64,000 nt of DNA from SZUA-35 sp963781035 (GTDB lineage: Bacteria; Actinomycetota; Acidimicrobiia; Acidimicrobiales; SZUA-35), in assembly GCA_963781035.1 (NCBI GenBank), contig CAWAEN010000004.1, positions 310,001 through 374,000 of the forward strand. The letters are read 5' to 3'. Position 1 is the stretch's first letter; each line of letters begins with the position of its first letter. Position numbers and translations under genes: made by a program. A model generated the notes under the pieces. It made no database searches. It had not been told where the DNA came from and worked only from the letters and a program-made list of their open reading frames with translations. This document shows, in pieces, positions 40,425 to 50,029 of the stretch.

Positions 40425-41853
40425 TCAGCACGATCCGGCCCGTGAGCGATTCCAGCCGAACGGACCGTATGGCTGCGTGTCGCCCGAGCAATCATCGGGC
40501 CCGGTCTCGATGCCGCGTGCGGCCAGCACCGGGGCCGCGTCCGGACCGAGGGTCTGCAGGTATTCGACGTCGAGGCGCACCACGGCGTTGTCCCTGGCGA
40601 GATTCGTCGATGCGACCGTCGCCTCCGGATTCGACCAACCGAACACCGTCACCACAAGGGCCGCCGACGTGACCACCAGGGGAGTGAGCCAGCCTCGGCC
40701 TGCGCCGAAACCGGTGCTCCACGCGGCGGCCGCAACCACGAGGAAGGCCAGCCAACCGAGGAACCACGCCACGCTCAGGCGCAGCATCGTGAGCCCGAAC
40801 GCATCGATGTACAGCGAGAGCCTCGAGAATGTGATGGCGACCAACAACGTGGCCAGCGCGCCGACGCTTCCGACGAGCACCGAGGCCGAGGCCGCCTTGT
40901 GCCGCCCCAGCAGGCGCCCGAAGACGGCGAGCAGGACCAGGACGACGGCGACGACGGCGACGAGTTCGAAGAATCCCTGCACGCGCGTGTTCGGCTCTCG
41001 TGACCGACGCAGTCGCCAGCAATCGATCGGCCCCACCGAGCGCGACGGTCGCCTGCACGACCACCCATGCGCCGAGGACGATGGCCATGGTCCCGAGCCC
41101 CATCATCGCCTCGATCGGGCGGTCCCGGGGAGTCCAGGATTCATCGCTGAGCACTCTCCGATCGTGGGCGACCACGGCCACGGTGGCGAACACGACCGCC
41201 ATCGCCGCTGACACGACCAGGTGGGTCCAGGTCGACGACTGGAGGGTGTCCCCGAGGAACTGCCAGATGACGGCATCGGCATTGGCCAGCAGCGAGGTCA
41301 GGAGCACTCCGACGCTGAGCGCAATGGCGATGCCCCGGATGACCGCCTGCCGTCGATCGCCCTCCGGGCCGAGGAGTCGCATGACCGGGCCGAAGAGGTG
41401 CCGGACCGAGCCGAGGAGCCCCTCGAACCACGCCCGGATCGCGTCACCGACGGCACTCGGGCGAGCCGACGTCAGTTGATCGAGTGATGCCAGGACCAGC
41501 AGCATCGTGCTGGCGGCCAGCGTCGGGCCGGTGACCCAATCGCTGGCCCGCAGTACGAGGTTCGACCCGACCAGCACTGCCATCCCGACCGACAGCGAAA
41601 CGCTCGCCGTTCGCCGCCCGGGTGCGGCGAGGATGACGAGAGCGCCGATCGCGATCGCCGCGAGCGAAGCGACCGATGCGGCACGGCCCTGGACGGAGAG
41701 ATTGGTGACGAACGCTCCACCGATGATCAGCAGCCAGGTCGTCCATCGGGCCGGCGGGACCGGCCTGGGGAGTGATGGTGGCGGTGGTGGCGGACCGTCA
41801 TCACCGGTGGCAGGCGGAGGAGGTGCGAAGGGGCGCGTCGAAGCAGTGCTCAT
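40425..41853 (-). CDS. DUF4173/DUF4153-type multi-pass membrane protein
   Basis: About 475 residues after correcting one extra base near 40975. The N-terminus is Pro-rich and cytoplasmic, followed by roughly 10-12 membrane helices. The late segment LYIDAFGLTMLRLSVAWFL has the Y-I-x-A-F-G-L-T-x-L-R signature I associate with DUF4173 proteins, whose function is unknown. The stop lies 10 bp from that of adk (convergent). Downstream of the two-component genes in transcription order, it may be their target or part of the same operon. Confidence 0.7.
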
Positions 41854-41885
41854 GGTGTCTGTCTCTTCTCTCTGGTGCCGTGGGT

Positions 41886-42887
41886 TCAGGCCAGCGCTGG
41901 GAGGCTGACGACCACACAGGCCCCGGTTGGTTGATTGTCGGTGATCAGGATCTCGCCGTCGTGCTGGTCGACGATGCGTTTGCTGATGGCCAGACCCAGG
42001 CCGGCGCCACCTCCACCGCTCGGTGTTCCGTCGGCCTGCCAGAATCGCTCGAAGACTTTCGACCGTTGCTCGACGGGGATCCCGGGCCCGGCATCGCGTA
42101 CAGCCACCCTGACCGAACGGTTCTGGCGGCTGGCGACGACGGTCACCGGTTCACCGATCGGAGAGAATCGGAGGGCGTTCCCGATCACATTGGTCAGTAC
42201 TCGCTCGAGCTGTTCGCGATCGCCGACGGAGCGGAGGCCGAGCGGCGCCTTCACGTCGATGATCGCCGTTGGATGGGAGAGCCGGAGCTCGCCGGCGAGA
42301 TCGTGGAGGAGGTCGCCGACATCCAGTTCCTCGGCACCGAGTCTGTCGGCACCTGCGTCGAGGCGGGAGAGGTCGAGCAACTGATTGACCAATCGGCCGA
42401 GGTGTTCAGCCTGAGCCAACATCCGTTGCAGCGTTGCCCGGTCCGGGGTGCCGACACCGTCAACCAGGTTCTCGAGCGTGCCCTGCAAGGCGGCAACGGG
42501 GGTTCGCAGCTCGTGAGAGGCGTTGGCGATGAACTCCTTCTGATGGCGGTCGGCGTCGGCGAGATCCGATGCCATCTGGTTGAAGGCTTCTGCCAGCTGC
42601 CCGACCTCGTCGGCCGCGGTCACCTCGACCGTGCGGGAGTAGTCGCCGCGCGCCATGGCCTTGGCCGAAGCGGCCATCTCGCGAAGGGGATACGTCATGC
42701 CGTGGGCCAAGAACTGCACCATCAACAGGGCGAGGGCGCCGGCGATGACCGGCCGCAGCCAGACCGGCCAGCCGAGGCGCAATCCTATGACGCTCATCAG
42801 CGCGGTGACCGCCACCGCGGCCACGATCACAACCGACCATTTCGTCTTGATCGAAGGGATCGGGTCGAGAGGTCTCGGCCGAATCAT
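41886..42887 (-). CDS. Sensor histidine kinase
   Basis: 333 residues: two adjacent membrane helices (about 18-38 and 44-64), a HAMP linker, the phosphoacceptor H-box FIANASHELRTPVAAL (His near 125), N-box NVIGNALRFSP, G1 DAGPGIP and G2 GGGGAGLGLAI. There is almost no extracellular sensor loop, so the signal is probably sensed in the membrane or inside the cell. Its ATG overlaps the response-regulator stop (ATGA). Transcription order is regulator, kinase, membrane protein. Confidence 0.93.
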   Translation of the reverse strand: MIRPRPLDPIPSIKTKWSVVIVAAVAVTALMSVIGLRLGWPVWLRPVIAGALALLMVQFLAHGMTYPLREMAASAKAMARGDYSRTVEVTAADEVGQLAEAFNQMASDLADADRHQKEFIANASHELRTPVAALQGTLENLVDGVGTPDRATLQRMLAQAEHLGRLVNQLLDLSRLDAGADRLGAEELDVGDLLHDLAGELRLSHPTAIIDVKAPLGLRSVGDREQLERVLTNVIGNALRFSPIGEPVTVVASRQNRSVRVAVRDAGPGIPVEQRSKVFERFWQADGTPSGGGGAGLGLAISKRIVDQHDGEILITDNQPTGACVVVSLPALA

Positions 42888-43558
42888 GTTGGTTCTCCGA
42901 AGGCATAGCCGACCCCGTGCACGGTTCTGATCGTGTCATCGCCGAGCTTCCTGCGCACGGATCGCACGTGGCTGTCGACGGTGCGCGCACCCGAACCGTC
43001 GCGGTATCCCCACACCATGGCCAGCATCTGTTCTCGGCTCATCACGGTTGCGCCGGCTTCTGCCAACACCCGCACGAGGTCGAACTCCGTTGGCGTGAGA
43101 TGCACCTGCTCGTTGTCTCGGGTCACGATTCGACTGGCCGGGTCGATCTTGATCGGCCCCCGTTGCAGGCTCGGGCCGTTGCTGGACTCGGCCCGTCGGA
43201 GCACAGCCTTGACTCGGGCGACGAGCTCTCGGGGGGAGAATGGTTTGGTCAGGTAGTCGTCGGCGCCGACGCCCAGTCCGACCAGCATGTCGGTTTCTTC
43301 ATCGCGGGCAGTGAGCATCACGACCGGTACTCGGCGGCCGGCCTGGATTCGTCTGCACACCTCGAGGCCGTCGATACTCGGCAGGCCGAGGTCGAGAACG
43401 ACCAGATCGGGTCCCAGTTCAGCGCACCGTTCGACCGCCAGGAGTCCATCGTCGACGATCGACACCTCGAAGCCCTCGCTCGACAGCCTGTCGGCGACGG
43501 CATTGGCAATGGTGGGTTCGTCCTCGACAACGAGGATGTGAATGGGGGCGGTCGCCAC
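42884..43558 (-). CDS. OmpR-family response regulator
   Basis: The receiver domain has the acidic pair in VVEDEP, phosphoacceptor Asp in VVLDLGLPSIDG, Thr in MLTARD and Lys in LTKPFSP. The C-terminal winged helix includes LTPTEFDLVRVLAEAG and RTVDSHVRSVRRKLG. A GTG at about 43558 (MATAPIHILVVEDEP) is preferred; the frame is open to 43624 with other possible starts. It is paired with the kinase that follows. Confidence 0.92.
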   Translation of the reverse strand: MATAPIHILVVEDEPTIANAVADRLSSEGFEVSIVDDGLLAVERCAELGPDLVVLDLGLPSIDGLEVCRRIQAGRRVPVVMLTARDEETDMLVGLGVGADDYLTKPFSPRELVARVKAVLRRAESSNGPSLQRGPIKIDPASRIVTRDNEQVHLTPTEFDLVRVLAEAGATVMSREQMLAMVWGYRDGSGARTVDSHVRSVRRKLGDDTIRTVHGVGYAFGEPT

Positions 43559-43675
43559 GGACTCCACGGTAAACAACGGATGGGGCCGCGTCCCGCTGGA
43601 GATGTGAAGACTTGGTGCACACACCTCACCTGGTGCAGAGCGCCCGAGCGCTGGCTGCGTCGACCCGCTCGCGCG

Positions 43676-44947
43676 TCAGGCGTGGCTCTCGAGAGCCTCG
43701 TCGACCTTGCGGAACAGCGGCCGCCCCAACACGAGCAGCGAGCCGACCACGCCCGCCGACACGAGATAGACCCACTCGGGCCCGAACTGCTCGGCGATGA
43801 TGCCGCCGGTGAGGGCACCGAAGGGCTGCATTCCCCAGGCAATGAAGAGATAGGCGGTCATCATCCTCCCGAAGATGGCGTCTGGGACGAGCCGCTGGCG
43901 CACGGTCGTGCTGACGATGTTCCACGTCGGGTGCGACACTCCACCCAGCACCATGGCGAGGAAGACGGCAGCGACCATGGTCGTCGTGCCGAGGATGAAC
44001 GCGAACGCGACGAATGTCACGACACTGAGCTGCATGCTGGCGCCGTGGCTGGCCCGCCGTACCAGAGGTGCCACCGCGAACGACATGGCGAGGCCGGCGA
44101 TCGCATCAACGGTCAGCAGCAGTCCGAACTGCACGTTGCTGAGGCCGATTCGTTCGGTGACCAGCACGACGAAAATCGCATTCCCGGCTTCCCCGACGAA
44201 CGAGAACGCAGCGACCGCCAGCGCCAGCGGTCGCAGCACGGGATGCCGCCATACGTAGGAAAGGCCGCGAGTCATGCGATGGCGCACACTGCCGCTGTCG
44301 ACCTCGACGTCAGGGCGAAAGTGGCCGCTGAGCCTGGCGAGGAATCCGATCGTGAGGAGATAGAGCAGGCCGGCGCCGATGAATGGGAGCGCTGGATCGG
44401 CCTCGAACAACAGGGCACTCAGCGGAGGCCCGATGAACATGTTGGCGACGGTCTGACTCGCAGACAACCGACCGTTCGCAACGTCGAGATCGGCGGCGGT
44501 CACGACAGACCGGACGACGGCGGGAAGCCCACCGTCGGTGATCACCTCACCGGCGCCGACGACGAACGCAGCCGCGGCCAGCACCGGAATGGTCACCGAA
44601 TCGGATGCCAGCAGAGCCGCGACTGCGCCGACGGCACCGGCCCGTCCGATCTGGGCGACAATGGCCAGGTTGCGTCGATCGAATCGGTCGATCACGACAC
44701 CGGCCGGCAGACCGAGCAGCGGAAAGGCCAGGAATCGACACATCGACACGAAGGCGACGAGGCGAGCATCGTCGGTGAGCGAGACAGCGAGGAGCGGGAA
44801 CGCAACAAGACTCAGTCCGTCGCCGAGGTTGGCAGCAGTGAACGAGGCCCACAGGGTCCAGAACCGCCCACCCAGACCCGTGTCCTTCACGCCGAAGAGG
44901 CTAGACCGCCGAGGTGACGGCGCTGCCGAATTGCTCGAGCGACGCAC
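43676..44947 (-). CDS. MFS transporter, EntS-like exporter
   Basis: Up to 423 residues with twelve membrane helices. The cytoplasmic loop between helices 2 and 3 reads GLPAGVVIDRFDRRN, a typical MFS motif A variant. The general pattern resembles EntS-type exporters of siderophores or drugs; no substrate can be named. The true start may be the GTG at about 44890 (MKDTGLGGRFWTLW), since the residues before it are low-complexity. It is divergent from the DJ-1 gene. Confidence 0.82.
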   Translation of the reverse strand: MRRSSNSAAPSPRRSSLFGVKDTGLGGRFWTLWASFTAANLGDGLSLVAFPLLAVSLTDDARLVAFVSMCRFLAFPLLGLPAGVVIDRFDRRNLAIVAQIGRAGAVGAVAALLASDSVTIPVLAAAAFVVGAGEVITDGGLPAVVRSVVTAADLDVANGRLSASQTVANMFIGPPLSALLFEADPALPFIGAGLLYLLTIGFLARLSGHFRPDVEVDSGSVRHRMTRGLSYVWRHPVLRPLALAVAAFSFVGEAGNAIFVVLVTERIGLSNVQFGLLLTVDAIAGLAMSFAVAPLVRRASHGASMQLSVVTFVAFAFILGTTTMVAAVFLAMVLGGVSHPTWNIVSTTVRQRLVPDAIFGRMMTAYLFIAWGMQPFGALTGGIIAEQFGPEWVYLVSAGVVGSLLVLGRPLFRKVDEALESHA

Positions 44948-44950
44948 CGG

Positions 44951-44956
44951 TATGAT
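44951..44956 (+). promoter_or_regulatory. Possible -10 element of the DJ-1/PfpI gene
   Basis: TATGAT lies 45 bases before the ATG at 45001 and is a near-perfect -10 hexamer. The nearest -35-like hexamer, TTGCTC at 44931, is only 14 bases upstream, so the assignment is tentative. Confidence 0.35.
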
Positions 44957-45000
44957 CCGGGCCCGAAGCGGAGTGGTCCGACAACGAAAGCAGCACGCTC

Positions 45001-45654
45001 ATGAGTGACCCGATCCGTATCGCCATCCCTCTCTTCGACCGTGTGACGGCGCTCGATGCGATCGGTCCGTACGAGGTGCTCCAACGGCTCCCAGGGGCCA
45101 CCGTGACCTTTGTCGGCCAGCGCACCGGCGAACTCCGTACTGACAACGGCTTCCTCGGTTTGATGGTCGACGCGACGTTCGATGAGTTCCCGGATCCCGA
45201 CGTCATCGTCGTGCCCGGCGGTATCGGGACTCGGACCCTGGTCGACGGAACGCAACCAATCCACTCCTGGCTGCGCAAGGCACACGAGACCACGAAGTTC
45301 ACGACCTCGGTCTGTACCGGCTCGTTGGTTCTCGCTGCCGCCGGCCTGCTCGACGGATTGAGTGCCGCCACTCACTGGGGTGCGTATTCGAACCTCGAGA
45401 AGCTCGGGGCGAAGCCGACCGATCAACGGGTCGTCGAGCATCTCGATGATCGGATCATCACTGCGGCAGGGGTGTCATCGGGAATCGACATGGCGCTTCG
45501 GCTCAGTGAACTTCTCGTCGATGACCTGGCAGCGAAGGCGATGCAGCTCATGATCGAGTACGACCCACAGCCTCCGTTCGATGCCGGCAGCGTCGAGAAG
45601 GCCGGAGACGACGTGATGACCCGTCTCGTCTCCTACAGCGACATCAAGTCGTGA
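45001..45654 (+). CDS. DJ-1/PfpI family protein, isonitrile hydratase-like
   Basis: 217 residues of the class I glutamine-amidotransferase-like fold. The nucleophile elbow is SVCTGSLVLAAAGLLDG (Cys near residue 102), followed by ATHW, and the N-terminus has the Asp-x-x-G-P-x-E pattern in DAIGPYEVL. This layout resembles isonitrile hydratase (InhA) and related ThiJ/PfpI proteins rather than chaperone DJ-1. Role is uncertain. It stands alone between the MFS gene and infA. Confidence 0.8.
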   Translation: MSDPIRIAIPLFDRVTALDAIGPYEVLQRLPGATVTFVGQRTGELRTDNGFLGLMVDATFDEFPDPDVIVVPGGIGTRTLVDGTQPIHSWLRKAHETTKFTTSVCTGSLVLAAAGLLDGLSAATHWGAYSNLEKLGAKPTDQRVVEHLDDRIITAAGVSSGIDMALRLSELLVDDLAAKAMQLMIEYDPQPPFDAGSVEKAGDDVMTRLVSYSDIKS

Positions 45655-45803
45655 CGCCCGGCCGCCTTCGGTACACGACTCCTCCAACCGTGGTGAATAG
45701 GCCGGTGGAGTTGTGCTAGGGCGCGCCTAGCCTTGGATGTTGGCCTGTCGCGCGCTCGCGTGCGCCGGGCCAATCACGACCCCGCAAACAAAGTGAGTCA
45801 GTC

Positions 45804-46028
45804 ATCGCAAAGTCGAAAGAAGATGCCATCGTGCTGGAAGGCACCATCATCGAGTCGCTCCCGAACGCCATGTTCCGGGTCGAACTCGAGAATGGGCATT
45901 CCGTGCTGGGGCACATCTCAGGAAAGATGCGCCGCCACTACATCCGAATTCTGCCTGGCGACAAAGTCCAGGTGGAACTCACCCCGTACGACCTCACCCG
46001 AGGACGCATCACCTACCGCTACAAGTAA
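45804..46028 (+). CDS. infA: Translation initiation factor IF-1
   Basis: IF-1 occupies the A site during initiation. Codons from 45807 spell AKSKEDAIVLEGTIIESL, exactly the family N-terminus, but the codon where the family Met sits (45804) is ATC. No ATG, GTG or TTG occurs in frame within about 80 bases upstream. The first standard start is GTG 45831, which would give 65 residues and remove the first beta strand. ATC initiation, or a base error changing ATG to ATC, are the choices. The body FRVELENGHSVLGHISGKMR is standard. Confidence 0.9.
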   Translation: MAKSKEDAIVLEGTIIESLPNAMFRVELENGHSVLGHISGKMRRHYIRILPGDKVQVELTPYDLTRGRITYRYK

Positions 46029-46200
46029 TCAAGACGATTCTGTGACGGCTCCACGGGCTTCGGCCCGTCTGTCCATGCGCCACCGATCGGTCCGCAATCG
46101 CCTCCCGGCGGTTTGCAGATGGACTCGATCGACCGCCCCATGCGATCTGACCCATCGCGCCGCCCAGGAACTGGGATCCCATGAAACGGAAGTGCAGCAA

Positions 46201-46314
46201 GTGAAAGTTCGACCGAGCGTCAAGAAGATGTGCGAGAATTGCAAGGTGATCCGCCGCCGTGGGCGCGTGATGGTCATCTGCGAAAACCCTCGCCACAAGC
46301 AGAGGCAGGGCTGA
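46201..46314 (+). CDS. rpmJ: 50S ribosomal protein L36
   Basis: A 37-residue zinc protein starting MKVRPSVKKMCENCKVIRR, with the three Cys and one His ligands (CENC, C, H) of the zinc-type form. The start is GTG at 46201. The 172 bp between infA and this gene hold a small hairpin (CGGGCTTCGGCCCG) and nothing else recognised. Confidence 0.95.
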   Translation: MKVRPSVKKMCENCKVIRRRGRVMVICENPRHKQRQG

Positions 46315-46317
46315 TCC

Positions 46318-46697
46318 ATGGCACGTATCGCAGGTGTGGACATTCCACGCGAGAAGCAGGTGCAGATCGCTCTCACGTACATCTTCGGCGTCGGTGACAC
46401 GACCGCCAAGCAGGTGCTCGATGAGCGCAGACATCGATCCGACCACCCGAGTCAAGGACCTCACCGAGGCCGAGGTCATGAAGATCCGTTCGGCTGATCG
46501 ATGAGAACGTGAAGACCGAAGGCGACCTTCGTCGTCAGGTCTCGCAGGACATCAAGCGCAAGATGGAGATCGGTTGCCACCAGGGCATCCGTCACCGCAA
46601 GGGCCTGCCCGTACACGGCCAGCGCACCCAGACCAACGCCCGTACCCGCAAGGGACCGAAGCGCACCGTCGCTGGCAAGAAGAAGGTGATCAAGTAA
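46318..46697 (+). CDS. rpsM: 30S ribosomal protein S13
   Basis: The head protein forms bridges to L5. MARIAGVDIPREKQVQIALTY (split here only by my reading) and the C-terminal RHRKGLPVHGQRTQTNARTR are canonical, the latter binding P-site tRNA. Two extra bases (G near 46423, G near 46492) shift the frame twice; without them DIDPTTRVKDLTEAEV and SLIDENVKTEGDLRR join. Corrected length is about 125 residues. It starts 3 bp after rpmJ and touches rpsK. Confidence 0.93.
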
Positions 46698-47096
46698 TGG
46701 CAAAGCCAGCAGCCGGAGGCCGTCGGCCCCGTAAGAAGGAACGCAAGAACGTCACCCACGGTGTCGCTCACATCAAGTCGAGCTTCAACAACACGATCGT
46801 CGCCATCACCGACCAGGAGGGCCACGTGCTCTCCTGGGCATCGGCCGGCAACGTCGGGTTCAAGGGTTCGCGCAAGAGCACCCCGTTCGCCGCTCAGATG
46901 GCGGCCGAGGCTTGCTGCCCGTCGTGCCATGGAGCACGGCGTCCGCAAGGTCGATGTGCAGGTGAAGGGCCCCGGTTCGGGCCGCGAAACCGCCATCCGC
47001 TCGATCCAGAACGCCGGTATCGAAGTCACCGGCATCAAGGATGTCACCCCTGTCCCCCACAACGGCTGCCGCCCTCCCAAGCGGCGCCGGGTCTGA
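46697..47096 (+). CDS. rpsK: 30S ribosomal protein S11
   Basis: The platform protein helps form the E site. GVAHIKSSFNNTIVAITD and the end VTPVPHNGCRPPKRRRV are canonical. One extra T near 46913 shifts the frame between MAAEA and ARRAMEHGVRK; corrected length is about 132 residues. ATG 46697 shares a base with the rpsM stop. Confidence 0.94.
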
Positions 47097-47108
47097 GAGG
47101 AGCCGTAC

Positions 47109-47729
47109 ATGTCTCGTTACACCGGCCCTCGCGCCCGCGTTTCCCGCCGTCTCGGCACCAACATCTTCGGTACCCGTGGTGAAGCGGCTGCCCTCGAGAA
47201 GCGTCCGTATCCCCCCGGCGTCCACGGTCGCACCCGCCGCCGTGGCAACAACAACACCGAGTACCTCTTCCAGCTGCAGGAGAAGCAGAAGGCCCGCTTC
47301 TCCTACGGTCTGAACGAGCGTCAGTTCCGCACGATCTACGACGAGGCCGTCCGTCGGCCCGGCGTGACCGGTGAGAACATGCTTCGTCTGCTCGAGCTCC
47401 GTCTCGACAACGTGCTGTACCGTGCCGGCCTCGGAGCCACTCGGCCCCAGGCCCGCCAGTTCGTGAGCCACGGCCACGTGAACGTCAACGGCAAGCGGGT
47501 CAACATCCCGTCGTACCGTGTTCGCAAGGGCGATGTCATCTCCATTCGTGACAAGACGAAGGAGAACGTCATCATCCAGTGGAACAAGGACGTGCTCGAC
47601 CGCACGCCTCCCGCATGGCTCGACCTGGGCGACGACGGGCTTTCCGTCACCGTCTACAGCGAACCCCTCCGTGAGCAGATCGACGTTCCGCTGCGTGAGC
47701 AGCTCATCGTCGAGCTCTACAGCAAGTAG
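47109..47729 (+). CDS. rpsD: 30S ribosomal protein S4
   Basis: The 206-residue primary 16S binder has the S4 RNA-binding domain (RLDNVLYRAGLGATRPQARQ, then VSHGHVNVNGKRVNIPSYRV read in two blocks). It lacks N-terminal zinc cysteines. In E. coli S4 represses the alpha operon. No frame problem was seen. Confidence 0.97.
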   Translation: MSRYTGPRARVSRRLGTNIFGTRGEAAALEKRPYPPGVHGRTRRRGNNNTEYLFQLQEKQKARFSYGLNERQFRTIYDEAVRRPGVTGENMLRLLELRLDNVLYRAGLGATRPQARQFVSHGHVNVNGKRVNIPSYRVRKGDVISIRDKTKENVIIQWNKDVLDRTPPAWLDLGDDGLSVTVYSEPLREQIDVPLREQLIVELYSK

Positions 47730-47806
47730 GCCGTCCTCATCATGACCGACGCTTACATGAACCCCGCAGTTTCGAACGCCGCAGACGTGAAGTTGGAAGG
47801 AACGCC

Positions 47807-48750
47807 ATGCTGGTAATTCAGCGGCCCACAGTTGAGCAACTCGACGATGGTGAGAGCAGCCACGGACAGTTCGCCATCGGCCCACTCGAGCCCGGATTCG
47901 GACACACGATCGGCAATTCGCTTCGGCGGACACTGCTGTCGTCGGTCCCCGGCGCTGCCATCACCTCGGTGCGCTTCGATGATGCACTCCACGAGTTCGA
48001 CACCATCGCCGGTGCGATCGAAGATGTCACCGACATCATCTTGAACCTCAAGGACATCGTCGTCACCTCGGAGTCCGACGAGCCGGTCACGCTGCGTCTC
48101 GACGCTCGTGGTCCCGGAGACGTCACCGCCAGTGACATCTCCTGCCCGGCCGAGGTGGAGATCCTCACCGAGGACATCCATCTCGCCAAGCTCGACGCCA
48201 AGGGCCGTCTCGCCATCGACCTCATGGTCGAGCGGGGTCGGGGTTGGCGCAACTCGAAGAACGTGCCGGCCGGAACCACCATCGGTGTGATCCCGATCGA
48301 CGCCATCTTCTCGCCCGTTCGTCGGGTCTCGGTCTCGGTCGAGCCGGTCCGCGTCGAGATGTAGCACCGACTTCGATCGGGCCATCATCGACATCGAGAC
48401 CGACGGATCGATCACCCCTCGCGACGCTCTGGCTTCGGCCGGCGCCACGCTTCGGGCCTTGATCCAGCTGGTCGAGGAGATGAGCGACGAGCCTGAAGGC
48501 CTCACCCTCGGTGAAGCCCCCGCCGCCGCGTCCGGTTCACCCGATCTCGATCTGCCGATCGAAGACCTCGACCTCTCCGAGCGGCCTCGCAACTGCCTCA
48601 AGCGTGCGCAGGTCAACTCGGTGGGCGAATTGCTCACCAGAAGACCGAAGACGATCTCTTGGCCATCACCAACTTCGGTCAGAAGTCGCTCGACGAGGTC
48701 ATCGTCAAGCTCGACGAGCGTGGCCTGTCGCTGCGCGGTCGAGAAGCTGA
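47807..48750 (+). CDS. rpoA: DNA-directed RNA polymerase subunit alpha
   Basis: Alpha assembles the polymerase; its C-terminal domain binds promoters and activators. The N-terminal domain (EPGFGHTIGNSLRRTLLSS) runs in one frame to 48364. One extra T near 48362 shifts it; the linker and CTD (RPRNCLKRAQVNSVGELLT) follow. Another shift near 48643 leads into LLAITNFGQKSLDEVIVKL, and a third near 48743 would place the stop at TGA 48748-48750, three bases before rplQ. Expected length is about 314 residues. SD is GGAAGG before ATG 47807. Confidence 0.9.
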
Positions 48751-48752
48751 AC

Positions 48753-49106
48753 ATGCAAGGACGTCCACGAAAGGCCACCCGCTTCGGCGGTTCGGCCCAA
48801 CACCAGAAGCTGATGATGGCGAACCTCGTCGCGTCGCTCGTCGCCGCCGAGGGCATCGTCACCACCGAAGCCAAGGCGAAGGCCGTCCGGCCGGTCGCCG
48901 AGAAGGTCATCACCAAGGCGAAGAAGGGCGGTCTGCACAACTACCGCCAGGTCCTCGCCTACCTCGGTGATGTCGAGATGACCACCAAGCTGTTCGAGGA
49001 AGTGGGACCTCGCTATGTCGAGCGTCCCGGCGGTTACACCCGCATCCTCAAGCTCGGTCCGCGCCAGGGCGACAACGCCCCGATGGCGAAGATCGAACTG
49101 GTCTGA
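48753..49106 (+). CDS. rplQ: 50S ribosomal protein L17
   Basis: ATG 48753, just after the inferred rpoA stop, gives a 117-residue protein starting MQGRPRKATRFGGSAQHQKL. The C-terminal half contains RPVAEKVITKAKKG and GGYTRILKLGPRQGDNAPMA, which are canonical. There is no long extension, unlike L17 of some actinobacteria. The frame is open upstream only because of the shifts in rpoA. Confidence 0.94.
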   Translation: MQGRPRKATRFGGSAQHQKLMMANLVASLVAAEGIVTTEAKAKAVRPVAEKVITKAKKGGLHNYRQVLAYLGDVEMTTKLFEEVGPRYVERPGGYTRILKLGPRQGDNAPMAKIELV

Positions 49107-49163
49107 TCCAATGTCGTCCTGCTGGCCGGGACGACGACCACCCGTCCGGTTCAGGCAGATTCG

Positions 49164-50029
49164 ATGCACGAGTTGACCCTGTTCGACGAAGACGATCACG
49201 AAACGAGCGGGCCTTCGGGCCCGCTCGTTCGCGTCCGCCTCACCATTGCCTACGACGGCACCGACTTCCGGGGTCTCGCTCCGAACACCGATGTCCGCAC
49301 GGTCGTCGGTGAACTGGTTCGAGTGCTCTCGCCGCTGTTCGGCTTCGCTCCGGACATCGTGATGTCCGGCCGTACCGATGCCGGTGTGCATGCGGCACGC
49401 CAGGTCCTCAGCTTCGATGCTCCGGTGACGGCTGAATCGGGCGACGTCGACTGCGAGAGCATCGCCCGCGTGATCAATCGACGTCTCGGCCCGGAGGTGG
49501 TCGCCCTCGACGTCGCGCCGCATGCCCATGGGATTCAGTGCGCGATACGACGCCATCGGACGGCGTTATCGATATCGGGTCATCAACCGTCCAGTCCCGG
49601 ATCCGTTCACTGCCCGGTTCGCCTGGTGGGTTCCTCAGCCGTTGAACGTCGCCGTCATGCGCCTGGCGTGCGACCCCTTCCTCGGGCAACACGACTTCTC
49701 GTCGTTCTGCAAGCGACCCAAGGTCGGCCCCGGGGAAGGAACCGGTGTCGCTCGTGCGCCGGATCGACGAAGCGACCTGGACCGACCTCGGCGATGGCGA
49801 GCTGGTCTTCGAGATCGCCGGTTCGGCGTTCTGTCACCAGATGGTGCGCAGCATCGTCGGGTTCCACGTGTCGGTCGGTCGTGGCAAGCGAAGTGCCGGC
49901 GAGTTCAGGGGCGTGTTGGCTGCGAGAGACCGCCAGCCGGCCGAACCAGCCGCTCCGCCCCATGGCCTCACCCTCGTCGACGTCAGTACTGACCAACCAC
50001 CCCGAACACCGGCAACCACCCCGAACTGA
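49164..50029 (+). CDS. truA: tRNA pseudouridine(38-40) synthase
   Basis: Isomerises uridines 38-40 of the anticodon arm. The catalytic Asp is in MSGRTDAGVHA (about residue 72). Two extra bases (G near 49532, G near 49737) shift the frame; joined, HGFSARYDAIGRRYRYRV, DFSSFCKRPK and HQMVRSIVGFHVSVGRGKR follow in order, about 287 residues. The ATG at 49164 gives about 22 residues before the family start and includes a strong hairpin at 49203-49228; the end carries a Pro/Thr-rich tail. Confidence 0.9.
49203..49228 (+). terminator. UUCG-loop hairpin inside the 5' end of truA
   Basis: A perfect 11-bp stem, ACGAGCGGGCC with GGCCCGCTCGT, closes a TTCG loop. It looks like the terminator of the rplQ transcript but has no T-run and lies within the first codons of truA, between the ATG and the first conserved residues. 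It may attenuate truA expression. Confidence 0.4.

Noticed and set aside
42917..44917. Open frame of 666 codons on the plus strand across the response regulator and MFS genes
   Set aside because: The minus-strand genes have full family motifs; the plus-strand translation is low-complexity, rich in His, Glu and Arg, and is a shadow of high GC content.
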